Of a DNA stretch of 64,000 nt, positions 35,159 to 50,100 are shown piece after piece. The notes beneath the pieces were generated by a model. That model did not search any database. It was not told the DNA's origin and saw only the letters and a program-made list of their open reading frames with translations. This stretch comes from Climacteris rufus. Taxonomy: Eukaryota; Chordata; Aves; Passeriformes; Climacteridae. The position numbers and the translations under genes were made by a program. Location of the stretch: the NCBI GenBank assembly GCA_013398175.1, contig VZRZ01004237.1, positions 354,122 through 418,121 on the forward strand, read 5' to 3'. Within the stretch, counting starts at the first letter, position 1, and every line of letters starts with the position of its first letter.

Positions 35159-38100
35159 GTAGGCTACTCGTGCTGTGTATTGTGATGTTTCCCACTGCAG
35201 TAGTTCCTAAATGGATTAGTTAATATTTCTCAGGAACACAGGATTCTACTTGGCTTTTTTAGAGCCTATGAGCCTGCACTGTTGCTGCTCTGGATAAATA
35301 GCATGAAAATACATTGGCTTCCCTGCTGTGCTCTTGCAGTCTGCTGATGGATGTTCTGCTGAAATCAGTGCCTCCAGACCACTCTCAGTGTTCAGACAAG
35401 CACAGCTGGCGTGTTCCACCTGCAATAGAGTCTGCAGCTCAAAATATAAATCTGTCACTGTAGCAAAGTGCACTTGTAGTGTGATACCATGATAACTTAC
35501 AAGCTATGCAAGCATGAATTACAGTAATACTAAGTAGGACACAGGAGATTCAGGAGGCAGATGTTCTTTCCCTTTGATTTAGGCAGAAAGTAGTGATGGC
35601 TCTAAAACCACCAGAGATTTCACATTTCCTAGAGAGGTAAAAAGTCCAAGAGCCTCACATAACCATGTTATTCTTTAATCAACTATGTGAGCCCTAACAA
35701 TCTGAACAATTTTTCAGTCTGAGCAATATATTTTTGGTGCCTTTAGAAAGTTCCTTTTCAGTAGCATATTCTAATTTTTCCACTTTCTCTCTACCTGTTG
35801 GTGTGATGTGTAAAAGGGACTTCACTGCAAGTGTTCTCCTGGTGCCTCCTTTATTGCATGCCTATTATCTGTGCAAATAGGTGTTTACATGATAGAGCTG
35901 ATTCTTTCACCTAAATTATTTTTCTTGTATGTTCTATTTTATATACTGTCAATAGAAATTTGGTAAAACTAGACCTCTATGTCTAAACACACAGTGGTAC
36001 AAGTGCTACTGAAAATCAGAATCTCCCCTTAGTCCTTGAGTTTCCTGATAATGACCTCAGGATGCCCATCACTGCAAAGACTGCTGCAGGATGGATGCAA
36101 GGTGATCCAACCCTCAGCAAAGTCCCAGCAGGAAGACAAGCCAAACATACTCAGTCACCTGCAAAACCATACCAGCTCCTCTTTTTTGGAAACAGTCCAC
36201 ATGCATTCTGCTGATTTTCCTCTGTGAGTGAAGAAGGAGCTGGCCTCTGTGCACTCCCCCATCTTCTCTTTTCAAAAGCTGAAGCTCTTAGGTGTGTGTC
36301 AGCTGCCACAGTCTATTTGCTGGCATATCTGCTAAGTGTGCAGAGCTCCAATAACTGTTGTGATCCACATCCATACGCAACTACTCAGTATCTTATTGCA
36401 GACTGCAAGCTTATATCATTTGTTTTTATAACTGGCAAGCAGCTAAAATAGGGATCTGGGGAACAGAGTAAGTCCCACAACTAATGCCTTTGCACATACT
36501 AAATATAACTGCTAAGGGTATAAATCCACTCTTAGGCTGAAGCATCAGTGTCACTGAAGAACATGTGTCAGATGGGTGGTGACACAAATTAGTCAGCAGC
36601 ACAGTCCCTCCAGTAGCATTTGGATTGCTTAGTGCTACTGTAGATTATGAGTACCATTAAATTCCCCCTCCAGAGCTCTCATAGCAATCTAAACCTCTTC
36701 AAATACTACTTGCTAATCTTCCATACCTTTGAGAGTCATAGATCAATGAGTGATTCTAAAAAGTCTTATCTCAGCATTCTAAATAGGATGAACATTGGTA
36801 ACAGCCACACTGATCCTGTCCTGTGCTACTGCTGCTGAGGCTGTGATCTCTACCTTCCATATGGCACAAGCCTGTCAGAACAATCTTCTTGTACCACATA
36901 TCTTACAAAGCTTAAGGCCTCTTTCATTAAGGAGTCAAACAAACATTTTTCAAGTCCCAGTGTAATTCTCTCTCCATCTAAATGTGGCACTTCAGAAATT
37001 CATGATGTGTGACTCAGAGCTGAAGAATCATTGTCTTTGTTCAAGAAAATTGATTCCATTCTTTCTGTGGTGTTCTTGAGGATATTGCACTATTCTTCTG
37101 CTTTCCAGCACCTCCAGCCCTAACATGACTCTGAAGGTGTTAATAACTCCCACAGAACTGAACAACTTAATATTTGCTGTCACACAGAAGGAGAGAAGAA
37201 TGTTTAAAAGTGCTGCATGATTTAATGGTCCCTGTGCATGTCTTCTCCAGAGTAAGGGGGAACCTGCAACATCAGTATTCAAAATACAGGTTCCTTTTCT
37301 TCTGTTCAAAACCTTAAGTACCTCCCTGAGCCATACTCTTCTGAATGCATGAGATTCACCATAAGCAATAAACCATTAGCAAATCAGTGTTTCAGGACTA
37401 AATAACAAAGACTTTTTTTTCCTTTCTCTAATACTCTGTCAGCAACAAGAGCAGATGAACAGTCTTAATTCATTTGGTTTCTATGTTTCTCTATTCACTT
37501 ATACTGACTATTGCTCATTCTGTCGAGAGACCCAGGGTTACCTGGGTATCATTTGTTCAGCCAGCTCCCAGGCCACTTACCTTCCAAGATGAGGTGTGCT
37601 TGGTCTGGTATGGTGGAATGGCAGCTTGTCAATATATAAACAAGCAGGTCTCCTTTAGAGTTTGCTTCTCACAAAATCAGCAGTTTTCAGGTGGGCTGAA
37701 ATGAAAAGAAACCAAAGAAATTGTAAGCAGTACATGATACCATGAGCACTGACACAGCAAACACTGTGGAAGATGTCTTTGCTTCCTCATGTCACTACAG
37801 AGACTGAAATGATGCCAGTTGTTGGGAGAACTGGGCAGGAATAGATGATAACAACTCCTGTTCTTCAGAGAACAGCAGTCTCTGCTGAGTTGGAGAGCTG
37901 CTTCAAGAAGCACTTCTACTTCTTCAAGAAGCACTGCATTACCTCTTCCCTGCAGCCCCAATGCTCTGGGAAGCACCAAGAGCTAGCAGTGGGGCTGGTG
38001 ACAGGGTTGAAATACCATCTAGAATAAACTAGAATAGAGAAGGTCTGACTTTTGACGCAATAAACATGGGATCCAAGCTGACCTGACGGCATGGCTCTAC

Positions 38101-41100
38101 TTGGTTCCAGAAACTTCTGTACTCTTTCTTCCTTTGGTCCCTGACCCTCTGCTTGAAGGAAGGAAAAAACAAAAGGTAATTTTTTCTCCCTTGGTCACCA
38201 CCAGAATACAATTTTATTAACTTGCGTTTATGCAAACACCAGTAGCTGTCCCTTTGGTACCAGGACAAGTGCTATGGCAACAGACTGTAATGTCTCAAAC
38301 ATAAGCCCACAGGCAGGATGGAAAATAAAGCCAGGAGAGGAGACTGCATTTATTTAGATATTTATGTGTTCTCCTCACTTTTCATATTTCTTCTCTCTTT
38401 GTATCTTCCCAGCCTTCTTGCTTTTGCTGCACAACAGCCAGGCCATCCTCAGAGCAAGCTGGGAAAGGGGCCGTTCCATTAGTACAGTGAGAGCTGCAAA
38501 ATGCAGGCCAGGCAAAGGCTCCAGGAAAACACACCAAAGGCCAGATGATGGGTGGAAAATAACACCTTGTGTAACATCTGATGTGCTGAATTGTCTGTCT
38601 AGGGCAAGCCTTAATCCCATGCCCTGCTCCTTGCATCATCTTTGCTTTCCAGCTTCTGCCATTTTACTGGTCGCAAAGGGAATATGCTGCTGGGAAAATG
38701 AATTACATCTACTATAAATATTTTGAAAAGGCCGAGGCATCGGGCTAGGGTACGTCAGAACCAGTGGAGTGAGTTCATGCCAGAGAGACTCTGGCCCTTT
38801 GTTAGAACTGGTGCAGAAAAAAATGCTTCTTCAAGAAAATCCCCAAAGAGTGTATTGTCTTGGAAATCCCAGCCATTTCACAGTCATAAGGCCAGAAAAG
38901 CTAAATATTTAAATATATTATTCTACTGCTGTTAGATATGTATTTTTTTGTTTTATTTTTTCCTTTTTTTCAAACCAGCAGTCAATTAGCTCATTGTCAG
39001 GCATTTGGTTAACTGAGTCCAAGACCTTACTTGAACTAGCCTTGTATAACATTTCATTTCAGACAATCTAACTACTGTGTCTTACTTGAAGAGTGCACAA
39101 AAGTTTTTCAGTTTTCCACAGATGCCATGGTTACCCTTATTTCTAAACAACATCTGGAATTAGATGTTTTGTGATGGGACTCTGGGCTAGAAATGGCTAA
39201 TGAAAGCATGAAGGAAAAAGAAGTCTTTTAAATGGCAGATAAAAAACATCCTCAGAAGCTTTGTATTTTGGATGACAAAAAAGGGGAACAGGAAGAGAGA
39301 GATGGCCTGGATGTGCAAATTACTTTTCCAGAACAAACATGAGAAAAATTAATCTACTCTCACCTGTGAAAAAAAAAAGCATTCAAGAAGAGTCTTAAAC
39401 TCCACCATTGATTTTTATCTCTTAACCAAGCAGTCTCAGTTTAAATATAAATTTTGCTTTCACTGGGTATTATAATGCAGATAAAAGTTTACCCAGAGTC
39501 TTGGAGTGCTCAGGGGCAAAACCCTAAGCAGAGAATTTATTCACTGGCAGCAAATGTATGTTTAAATATATGTCTAATAATGAAGAGACAAGGTTGACCT
39601 AGAATCCACCTTCCCTCACACCAAACCTGCCAACCTTCTTTTAGCAAATTTTCAGTGCTTACTGTGTTCAGACCTATAAATCACCTTTCAAAACAAGTAG
39701 GACACTTTGAAAAGGAGAAGGATGCAAAAATAAATACTGTCTTTACTCTTGAACCACCAGCAGTATTTCTATGCATGAAATAATAAGAGAGACAGGAAGA
39801 AAGATATTAAAGAACAAAACTCAAAGCAAGTTCACTGCTGGCACATGAATTGGTCAAAGGTTTATTTTTCTAAAGGACAGCTTTTATTAATTTTCTGTCA
39901 TGTTGCAATAACTTGGATATGAATATAATGATCTATATCCAGGACCCAAAAAATACAGAGGTTGACAACATACAGATATTTGCCACATGTCCATGGCCCA
40001 ATAAAAACTTTATTCTGGTTTTTTTTAAGTAATTCACCTAAATGAATTGCAGCAATGATTGAGACATGGAGTTTATTTGAAATGTAGCCCAACTTGGTAA
40101 AATGACTACATATGTAACCAAAAACTGTTCCCAAGTTTTTTCTGCAGTGTACAAAGGATTTAACCTCTATTTTCCTAGTGACTAAGTGCATGCAACTTAC
40201 TGTTCTTGGAAAAATCTTCGTATCAGTTTTGATTTGGTGACATTTCCCACGTATGTCCCAACACAACCCAGAATTTCCAGCCTGGTGTGGGTCCCATTGT
40301 ACACAATGCAGTGTCTCACATGGTGCTGCAATGAAAAACCTCAGGGCCAAACCCACTGCACTTTGTGATGCCCTGTGAAACTGGGGAGAGACACAAAACT
40401 TTTGGACAATTATTTATGAGGATGTTTACAAACACCACAAACACAGTATCTATATACTGTGAACAAGTTATAGGAAAGCCATGGGCATGACACTGCTTTT
40501 AACAGAGATGAGTTGGGGACAGTCTGAAAAGGCCTATGAAAATCAAGGAGAAAATAAAGTGTGGAGAAGAGTATGCAAAGTTTGTGTGCTTGTCTGACTG
40601 GTATCGGTGAGAGGATACATAAATCTTTCAAGGGAGCATTATACAAGAGTAGGGACTCATGAGAAGAGAAGTTGGCAAGACCAAAGGAATTCTGACTACA
40701 AGAAAAAGAAAGGAAATAACTTTTTTAAACACTGAGTTTTAAATACCATTATTCTTTCACAACAGCCCCAATCCACAATCAGCTGACCTCTCAAAAATAC
40801 TCAGCCAAATGGCAGAATAATTTCCTACCTTTAATATCTATCTTACATTTCTCATGTTTTATAACAAGCACTCTACCCTATTGAAAACGCTGTGAGTTTT
40901 AATGGATGCTTTGTATATGCAGAATCTGACCTGTAATTTCATAATCATACCTGAAATAAACAGAAAAGAGAACTCATATTTTTGGCTACTCAAGTTCTCA
41001 TATTTTAAGGCATCAGATTGTTAATCTTTATTTTGTTACCATGCCGAAGATTTCAAAGCACTGCCATAAGATTTTTTTTTAAAAAGAACGTTAAGTAATC

Positions 41101-44100
41101 CTGATTTCAAGTAAGTATTTCCCAAGATATTTATCTTGGGTGAAAAGTAAATATAAAAGCTCCAAAACTAATATTAGAGTTCAAGCAAACTGGTTTAAGA
41201 TAGAATTCTGTCCATGCCTGTATACTTACCAACATATTACTCACTAGAAGCACTCTTCATGGACAAAAGAGGCTTCGTAAAATTCAGACAGTCCTCATTA
41301 AAGGCAGACAATCTGGAATGTAAGCAAACCCACAGAGTTAACGAGTCAGTCAATACAAGTATAGCCCTTATCCATTACCTACTGAATTCAGCCTGCAGTG
41401 AGCCCAGGGCTCCAAGTTAAATACTTCATTCATTCACAGCCTTAGATTTACTCTGGCAGGTTTCAGAATGGGAGCCAGGCTTCGGCAGTCAGCCTGAAAG
41501 ATAATGACCTTTATTGACATTGCTGTAAATTTGAAGTTTGTGTTTGCTGTCAGTCAGGTATGATGTGATCCCTATTGATTTGTGGTGAAAGAGCATAATG
41601 ATTCTCATCCTCAGGGCTGGATGAGCTCCGCTTAGGGTAGAAATGAAGCCCTACTGATGGTGAAAGTGGCTACACAGCTTTCCTTTTGCTCTCAGAGGAC
41701 TCCAGATTACTGGAAATAGTTTATGCCACTTTGACCAGGGGCCCTGGGAGCAATACAGACAGTTGACCACTGTTATATTTTGTGGCCTGTCCTAACATAT
41801 GAAATTTGCCTCCCCTTCAGAAATCTATACCTCAGTCATACAAATCTCTTGGGAACAAGCCTGGATCCAGGATACACTGAGAGCCCTCTTCACTTTGTGG
41901 AGTATGGAGAGGCTGGCGAGGGCAGAGGAGGTGGGTTCAGTTGGGAGCAAAATGAGTGAATATTTGAATCAGGAGAAGTACTAAGCAAATGGAAAAGAAA
42001 TTGTATGCTAAATTTCCAGCTTTCCTTGTCTCTTTAGAATTTTTAGGTGCTCATGCATTTGTGCCACAGGAGTATATTTCCTAGTCAAACGTGTTGTTCT
42101 TCATGTGCTTAGTTGCTCCATTCACTGCTTTCCTTATATGTCTTAAAACACTCTTTCTCCTTCCATATGGCCCTACGTTAATGATTCATAACTGCATTAA
42201 AGATATGCTTACAATTAGTTGTCCAGATGCAACACAGACTACAGCAACTTCAACCAGTCTGGAGTGGATAAAGAATTTTCCACTGCTGCAGACCTCTCTG
42301 TTCCCCTGCCCCCACTTAACAAGTCAGCAGCAGGGGTGGAGCTTCTAGTGTTTTGTATACACTTATTTTCCATTCAGACCTCTTCTGTTTTCCAGAGAAT
42401 GTAATTTTCTGGCATGTGTTTATTTTCCTCCCTGTCTTTTCTTACAATAGCTAGCATAGGCGAAGTTTACCCAGCCACTATGAAAAGTCTATTATCTGTG
42501 CTCTTCCTCTCATGCAAAGGGACACTATATTCTAATTCTTCCCTTTTGTAGCCAGAAGCCACTGAAGTACTAAGGAAAACAACTTTTTAAAAACACTGAC
42601 TATAATACCACTGTTCTCTCTCAAATGCACAGTGTTATAGGCCTGCTCCTGTTCTCCTTGGAGGCAATCTGGTTCTAAGAACAAGAACACTTTCTATATT
42701 TCTTAAAAAAGCTCAGAATAAGTGCAAGTAGCTTTTAACACCCTCGGTACATTTTCATTAATGCAACCTCTTATCTTCTGAATCAGGACAGCTGCATCTG
42801 CAGGCTGTGTGCAACATCAGGGAACAGCAGCTCAGGAATCAAGCTCTCTAGGAGTCCAAAATGTGCATCTTTCTGGAAAGGGTTCACAGGCAGCCACGTG
42901 CCTGCTGAAGGCCCAGCAAACAGGTACAGTACATGTGGAGTTAGCAAGTTATTAGGGAGCCATCTGTTTGCATGGATTTTGCACAACCAGCTTTCTGTGA
43001 CTAGCTATGCTTTGAAGCTCAGTTCCAGAGAAAAGAAGTGATGTCTGGGAATTATTTCTTACAATGCATCTAGTTGGAGACACAGGCCAAGATTCTAGAA
43101 AAATAGAACTATGACCATTCAGGGATCTAATACTTCTCAATTACACTAAGAAATAAAACCTGAAAGAAGGAGAGTGTGTACATAACATCAGGTTTTCAAA
43201 CAGTGATGTCCTAGTTGCCCTATTAAAGAGCAGTGTAGGATACATTAGCCCAGCAAGGCGCTGGAAAGCAATGTGACCCAAGGTTCCTGACAGGGAGCAA
43301 AGTGTACATATAGTCTTTACTCAATTTGCAAATGAAAGATGGTGAGGGAAGAGGAATATCATGCCTGGATGTTAGCTCTATGTGGAAAGGCAGCCAGTGA
43401 TCACCAGGAAGCAGCAACAGGAAAAAATCCTAGCAGGGGGTGGGGTTTATCACACATCAAGGCATCTCACGGCTGTCCAGCTCAAAGCAAAGGGAGAATT
43501 GCAGCCGACTCCTCAGATAGTGAGGAGACATTTAGCACATGGAATGGGGCCATATTATTCTTTGTAAAATAATATACAAATGTTTCTTTTTTTTTTCCTT
43601 AAGAGGTGGTTGCCTGAGCCCAAGGGATGAGCTGTTAACACTAAATGTACAATCACTGAAAGACCTTTCCAGCAAGGAGGGTGAATCTCTCGTTCACCCA
43701 ACAACACGGCTGGTGAACATCATGATGGCTAACAAAGTAAGCATGAACAACTGTGGGGTGATTTGACATTTGCTTCAGAGAGGAGGGGAATTTATTCATC
43801 AGACGTTTGAAGAACATGGTTTTGCCTTTCCTGACAAAACCCAAAACCTCTTGTGGTCAGACTCTGGTGATTTTCAGCATAGCTTTTTCCCAGATAAACA
43901 GAGGCTATGGGCAGGGAGTCCGAGGCTATGGGCAGGGAGTCCAAGGCCCTGGGAAACTCCAGCAACTCTGTACAATCCCTTCTTTTAGAAACACATAGCC
44001 TGCCAATGCTGGCTTTCCATTTAGAAATGAACAAAGGCAGAAGTGGATTCAAGGGACGATCCATGAATTCAGAAGCCAGAGATCAGGCCCTGTAACAAAG

Positions 44101-47100
44101 TAGTTTTGTGGATCTAGGATCCATGGTTAATAGCAAAGGCTAGCTTGGTAAGAGAAACACTACAAAATAATTTTCAAAATTCTTCTGTAAGGATTTTCTC
44201 TGCATTTCTTATTCTGAAAAGTCTCCTAAGGAAACGGGACTGGAAAGCCCGAGTAGGATTTTGCTACTTGGCAATACCCCCACCTGCTGTCCAAGAGGAA
44301 AATTGGCATCCATTAAGTCGAGGTATCTCCAAACGGAACTACTTGAGGTCAGGATTCTGGAACAAAGTGTTTGGCTTGGTTGGCTCCAGACAGATTAGAA
44401 CATACAGATCGTGGCCTGATCTCTTGTGGCCTTCTTAGCCCTTGTAGAATATCACTGAGTAAAAATTTGGAGTTTGATTGTATTTGTATCAATTTTCATA
44501 TGCTGTCTATTTAGTAATGTTCTTTCTTTAACTGTGATTCCCTAAGGATCAAAATCACTGTCACAGAAACAGGACCAGAAGCAGGACTTGCAGAACCCTG
44601 CACATCCAGAAATTAATCAACTGTTATTCAGCTGTGATGATTTATTTATTTTCAAACTGTTCTAAAAACCTGCATTTAAAAAGCTGAATATTTTATCTAC
44701 AAGTTTTTAAATGCTAGAATTAGAGCCCGTATTTTCAGAAGCAGCAGGAGCTTCCAAGTGGAAGGTACAGATTTTTGAAAATACTAAAAGTAGTCCTCAG
44801 GGGTCTGTAAGCACTTGGATTGTATTTTGACAAAAAACATCCCTCTGAATCAGACATCTATCCACCAGCTGGGCCTAAGAATTTTCCTCTTGAACATAAC
44901 ACCCCTCTAAGGTGCTTGAGTACCCAAAAGGTACCAGTTATCTCCAGAAGTTAGACAAGCATGGCTACAGCTTACCCATCCACCAAACTATTAATCTGTC
45001 TGAACCCACTGGGAGTGTCCAATTAATTTTCTGTTCATTTTGATTAAAGACCAGAATCTATTTCTATCTTATTACTCGGCTATAATAATTTTATAGCAAA
45101 ATTTAGACCTTCGTTCTCCTTTATCCTCCTATTTATTTAAAAAAATGCATTTTGCTCCAAGTTTTTGATTCAGGCTGAAATCTGTGCAAACCAAATTATG
45201 AGAAATTATATTTTTAAGATCAGATCACTTTGAAAATTTCTTGCAAAGCAACAGGGGTTTTTTTGGTTGGTTATTTTGCTTGTTTGTTTTGTTTTAGGAA
45301 ACACCGGCATGTAAGGAAAGGCCTTTGGAAATACAGAATGGTTTTCTGCATGGTAAGGCTGCATGTCAGCGGACTCGCAGTAACTCCACCAGTAAGTTGC
45401 AGAGAAATAATCTGTTCTCTTGTAATACTCAGGGAGTGCAGAGCACAGCCCCCCACACCCTGGGATAGTACTATGGTGTTAAAAGAAATGACAGCCGTTG
45501 TCCAAATTTATTCTGGGATCCTTACCTAAGAACTGCTGATGCGTAAAAGCATCAGCTTATGTATTCACAACACCCTACAGCCAGGTTTTGTGCATAAGTT
45601 TTAAATGTTATGCTTTGGGGCTTTTTTTTTTTTGTTTTTTCAAGGTGTATTCTAAATAGGCCAATTCCCTTTTGGTAGGGAATGTTTGCTTTTTACTGTA
45701 TTTAACATGAATGGCTATCCCCAAAGTGACAACTGAAAACATCAACCCCTTCACAACAAGATTTACAAGGGGAAAAGCATTTCTAAGTAATATTTAGCTG
45801 ATGAAATTGCTGTGTAGAACCGTCCAACACTTGTGAAGTAACGCAGCCTCTCTCCTCTCACCTGGCAGGCGTGAGCCCGCTGTGGGCCGGGGCGGCGGAG
45901 GGCACGGCGCCCCGGAGAGCTCTGCCCCTCAGGGACCGACAGCCCCACGCTCTCCACGCCAGCCGAAAATCGCTGTCCCAGCAGCTGGACTGCCCTGCAG
46001 GGAGGGCCCCGGTGAGTGCTGCAGGAACCGCCTGAAAAACACAGTGCTGTCTCCAACAGGGCTCTCTGGATGAGCGTGGCAGCCACTTTCCTGCCAGAAC
46101 CCATCTTCCCTGTCAGGGACCACGGTCACTTCTGCCTCCTCTGTGAGGGGCGGGAGAGAGGGAAAGGTTCCGTGCCAGCAAACCTCCATTTCTCCAGATT
46201 CTCCCTCCTGTTGCCCCGGCAGGTTTGACAGGGTGTGTAAATCCCCTGGTGTGGTTCCCACCACCCCGCTCTGAGCCCCAGTGCCACCATGCCTCCATAG
46301 TCACCTGTGCTGGCCCAGCCATGGCCACATGCACGTATGGACTCACCCGGCTGCATGAGGCACCTGCTTTCTGCCCCACACTGAATCAGACAGATTTAAA
46401 CACCCTGTTAATGGAGGATGGACACTGGCATTCCCGTGCTCTGCAGATGGATGCCAAGTGACCCACCAGTGGCTGGGAGAGCAGAGGATGAGAGGGAGAC
46501 TGGGTACTTATGGATGAAGGTCCAGGTCCAGGCCTGGAGGAGGAGATGGAGGTGAAGGTCCTCACACTCAGCTCCCACCTCCCTCCCTGCCTGGGGGGGT
46601 TCACTGCTGATCCTTGCCTTTTCCTGGCCCTTCCCTCACTCTGAGGGACCCAAGGCTTTAATGGGAGCGAGGAGGCAGCAAACCAGAGCACAAAGCCCAA
46701 CCAAACCACACCCGAGGGCACAGACAGACCCTCAGGGACTCACTGCGTTTCCTACTCCTCGGAGGTCCTGTGCGGCACGTGCTGTCCATGTCAGAGGTTC
46801 TTTGGCAACATCCTGGCTTTGGGTATTGCTACCACCACAAACAGGAATCAGAAATACACCTCCTCACACAGAAGCAAAAGATATTTGAAGATTTCCCATA
46901 TCACATTCAGAAGATCCCTAAGGGAATAAACAGTCACCCTGACCTGACAGATGAATACATTTTGGAGAGTGCATTTTTGGTGTTGCACAGTCATTTTCCT
47001 CTTGATCCTTTTCCCAATCCCCTGTTGAATAGATAATCTTGTTTTCTTGTCAAAATGGAGACTTTCTCACATACGCAGAAGACAAAATTTTGGCTGATTT

Positions 47101-50100
47101 TCCACAGTCTTCAACACCTGTTGGTTTCACTTTGCTGCATTAAATTAAAAGGGTTGAACGCTCTCAGATGTGTAGTGAGTGCTGGCCCTGATGAACTTCA
47201 TGCATAGTTAGCTTTAGGTAATGACTTTTGTCAGTGCTTAAATTAGACTGTAATACCCAATTCCACACTGAAATAGGAGCTTTTCATTAAAAACTTCACC
47301 AAATATTTCATTAAAGGTTCATTAAAATGGGGTACATCTCAGGAGGTGAAGTTATGAAATCCAGCACTAATTCATATTTTGGGGGAAATACTGAAAACAA
47401 GTTTGGTTTGTCCCAAGATAAAGTTTGTTCATCAAGATATGAAGGAAAGATTTTGAATGTCTTGATTCTTTGTTCAGTTCTGAGAGGCAAATATGATAAT
47501 GCTTGTTTGTGCCCCCTAATGACCATAAATGGGATTTTGGCATGGGAAATCAAGTGAGATCACAAATATATCTTTCTACACTATTGCACCACTTCAAGGG
47601 TCAACATTCTAAGTTTTCTCTAATTAAGTCACTGCAGGACAAATTCCATGAGCAGTGATTTTCTGAACAACAAGTGACTTATGAAAATTACAAAGGCTTT
47701 AAAAAAAAAATCCATAGTACCATCAGTTATAAGAAAGAAAATTTCAAATAAACAAGTTTTTGTAATGTATGTTCAAGAATTTTTGCTTCTACATTAAAAA
47801 AAATGTGGGTTTTTTTATTATGTTCACAGGCAATTTCAAGGCCATCTAGATCTTTAAGTACTGCACAGCTAGTGCACACATCCTGTGGCTCACAGGCTTC
47901 AGTAATTTCAAACATTGTATTGATGAAAGGACAAGGGAAGGTAAGACTGGCTCTTGATTTACCATGAGTTTTACTTCATTTCACAAATGTAATCTGCAAA
48001 GTGCAGAGAAGTGACTACAGGTATTAATGTTGCCACTTCTGGCTGCCAGTTCATAGCCACACAAAAATACAAAAAATAATTTAGACACCTTACTATAATA
48101 GTGGTTTAATTGAATGCAACAAACAAAAAGAAATCATGAGGGGATTCTGCTGAAATTCCCATTTAGTCTTACTACTGGAATGTGATTGACTATTTTTCCA
48201 TGTATTATACTACCCCCTTGACAATACTGCCCATGTAGGTAATGCAAGAGAAACTGCAAACAAACAGTTATGAGAACTGAACATGGGCTCTCACACACTT
48301 TTTCTTCCATAAATTAGGGTTTGGGCTTCAGTATTGTTGGTGGGAAGGACAGTATTTATGGACCAATAGGCATCTATGTCAAAACCATCTTTCCTGGTGG
48401 AGCTGCTGCTGCTGATGGAAGGCTACAAGAAGGTGGGATATCCCTCTTCTCTTCCTTTTCCCAGTTCCCAAAGAATGATACTGAAAGAAGACAGATTGAA
48501 GCTGAAATGAGCCATAAGTGACTTTTACACCTGCATCCATTTTTGCATTTATAAGACTCCTTTTGAGTACATGTATGTATCATGTAACTTCTTGTACAAT
48601 ACAGTGATGGTAATATTATTTTTTCTCTTTGGAAACAGGCGATGAAATTCTGGAACTGAATGGAGAATCCATGCATGGATTAACACATTATGATGCTTTA
48701 CAAAAATTCAAGGTTATGTACTCTCCTTCCAGAACAATCTGTTCTTAAACACAGTGTTCTTGTGAACCCATTCATTCACTGTCTGTTCTTTCTAGCAGGC
48801 CAAAAAGGGTCTTCTGACACTTACAGTCAGGACAAGCTTCAGCACACCTCATTCTGCTCCCAGCTGTCAGTCCCCCCTCCTGTGTCAGTCACTGAGCTCC
48901 AGTACTTACATAACCAAAGAAAACAGCTCTTTCAGTTCAGAAAATGCAGCGTTCTCATTAAATCCTACAAAGCCCAATGACAGGGTCATAATGGAAGTTA
49001 TCCTAAACAAAGGTAAGTGTTGAAATTAACTGAGCACTGCCAACAAAGCACTGACTGACAAACCACTGCTCATTTGCTCTCTGAATGTCTTTCCTCACTA
49101 ACCTGATTCTTTTCCTGAACTATGTTTTTCTAATACACTAAATTAGATCTTGGTGCCCTTTAGTGTTAACAACTATCTATCAACAGCAGGATTTTGAGCA
49201 CCATCTGTCCTCAAGAGCCAATCATTTAGTTTTTTTCACTCAAGCATTAGAGCCACATTCATATCCTTCACATGAAAAAGTAAAGCTCTTGTCAACAACT
49301 GCCACTTATTAAGCAGAATGTGCAACTCTTACCCCTAATTATGCAAGCAGTTAATTTCACTCGTGAAAAGGCTTAGAACCAAATAAAATAAGTATCTACA
49401 TCTTCCTGTAGTTCTTTCACCTCCTCTCCAACTGTCATCATCTTCTATTTATAAACAACCACTGGCAGAATGAAATAAACTTTTAAATATGGGAACATCA
49501 AAGCAAAAAAATAAAAACCTCTGTGGGGTAACAATGACTTACCAAACACAGAGTATGGGATCTGACATCGGAGTGACTGTCCAGAGCAAAGAGAGTAAAC
49601 TCACAAAATTATTAAGCTGTTTTACACAAAACAGAAATAGGATTGAGATGATATAGATAACAATACCTACATATCCTTAATTTTTCCTTGTATTTTTCCT
49701 TAATTTTAGACCCTTAATTTTTTTTTCTATTCTGTCTCCTTGTAAACTCATTTCCATTCTTTTGTAATGGCAGATATTTCGCAAAATAAACCTGCATTGC
49801 ATTGTGTCTGTGACACTTTAATCAAGAGGGGGATAAAAACCCCCATAACAACCCCACAATAAAACAATAGAAAGGAATAGAAAAAAAGCAGTCAAGCAGC
49901 AATGAATACTGAATGTGCAACCTTCATGAACACAAGACTTTGGTTCTGGTTTGTACAGGAAAAAAATTAATTAATTAATTTTTTAAGAAGTTCTTCAGTG
50001 GTTTGCTCTGACTGTATCTCATGTATTTTAAAAATTATTATTAATTCTTTCAGAGCCGGGTGTTGGCCTTGGAATTGGGTTATGTAGCATCCCTTACTTC

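Larger units (their letters stand above)
35159..45297 (+). other. IL16: large IL16 intron (10.1 kb)
   Basis: It lies between coding exons joined in phase 0, with donor 'gtaggc' and acceptor 'gttttag'. No coding exon is needed between the two, because the human protein continues directly from one to the other. It contains short tandem repeats at 37901 and 43901 and an unexplained 152-codon open frame on the minus strand at 39898-40356. No interspersed repeat family was recognised. Confidence 0.8.

Noticed and set aside
38364..38717. 117-codon + strand frame in the large IL16 intron
   Set aside because: No family resemblance; the IL16 protein joins cleanly across this intron without it.
45929..46721. 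Several 75-111-codon frames on both strands in the GC-rich IL16 intron
   Set aside because: High GC lowers stop frequency. None matches a known domain, and they overlap each other on both strands.
48433..48521. Read-through of IL16 exon 5 past 48432
   Set aside because: The PDZ1 sequence resumes at 48639 with the correct phase after a GT-AG intron.
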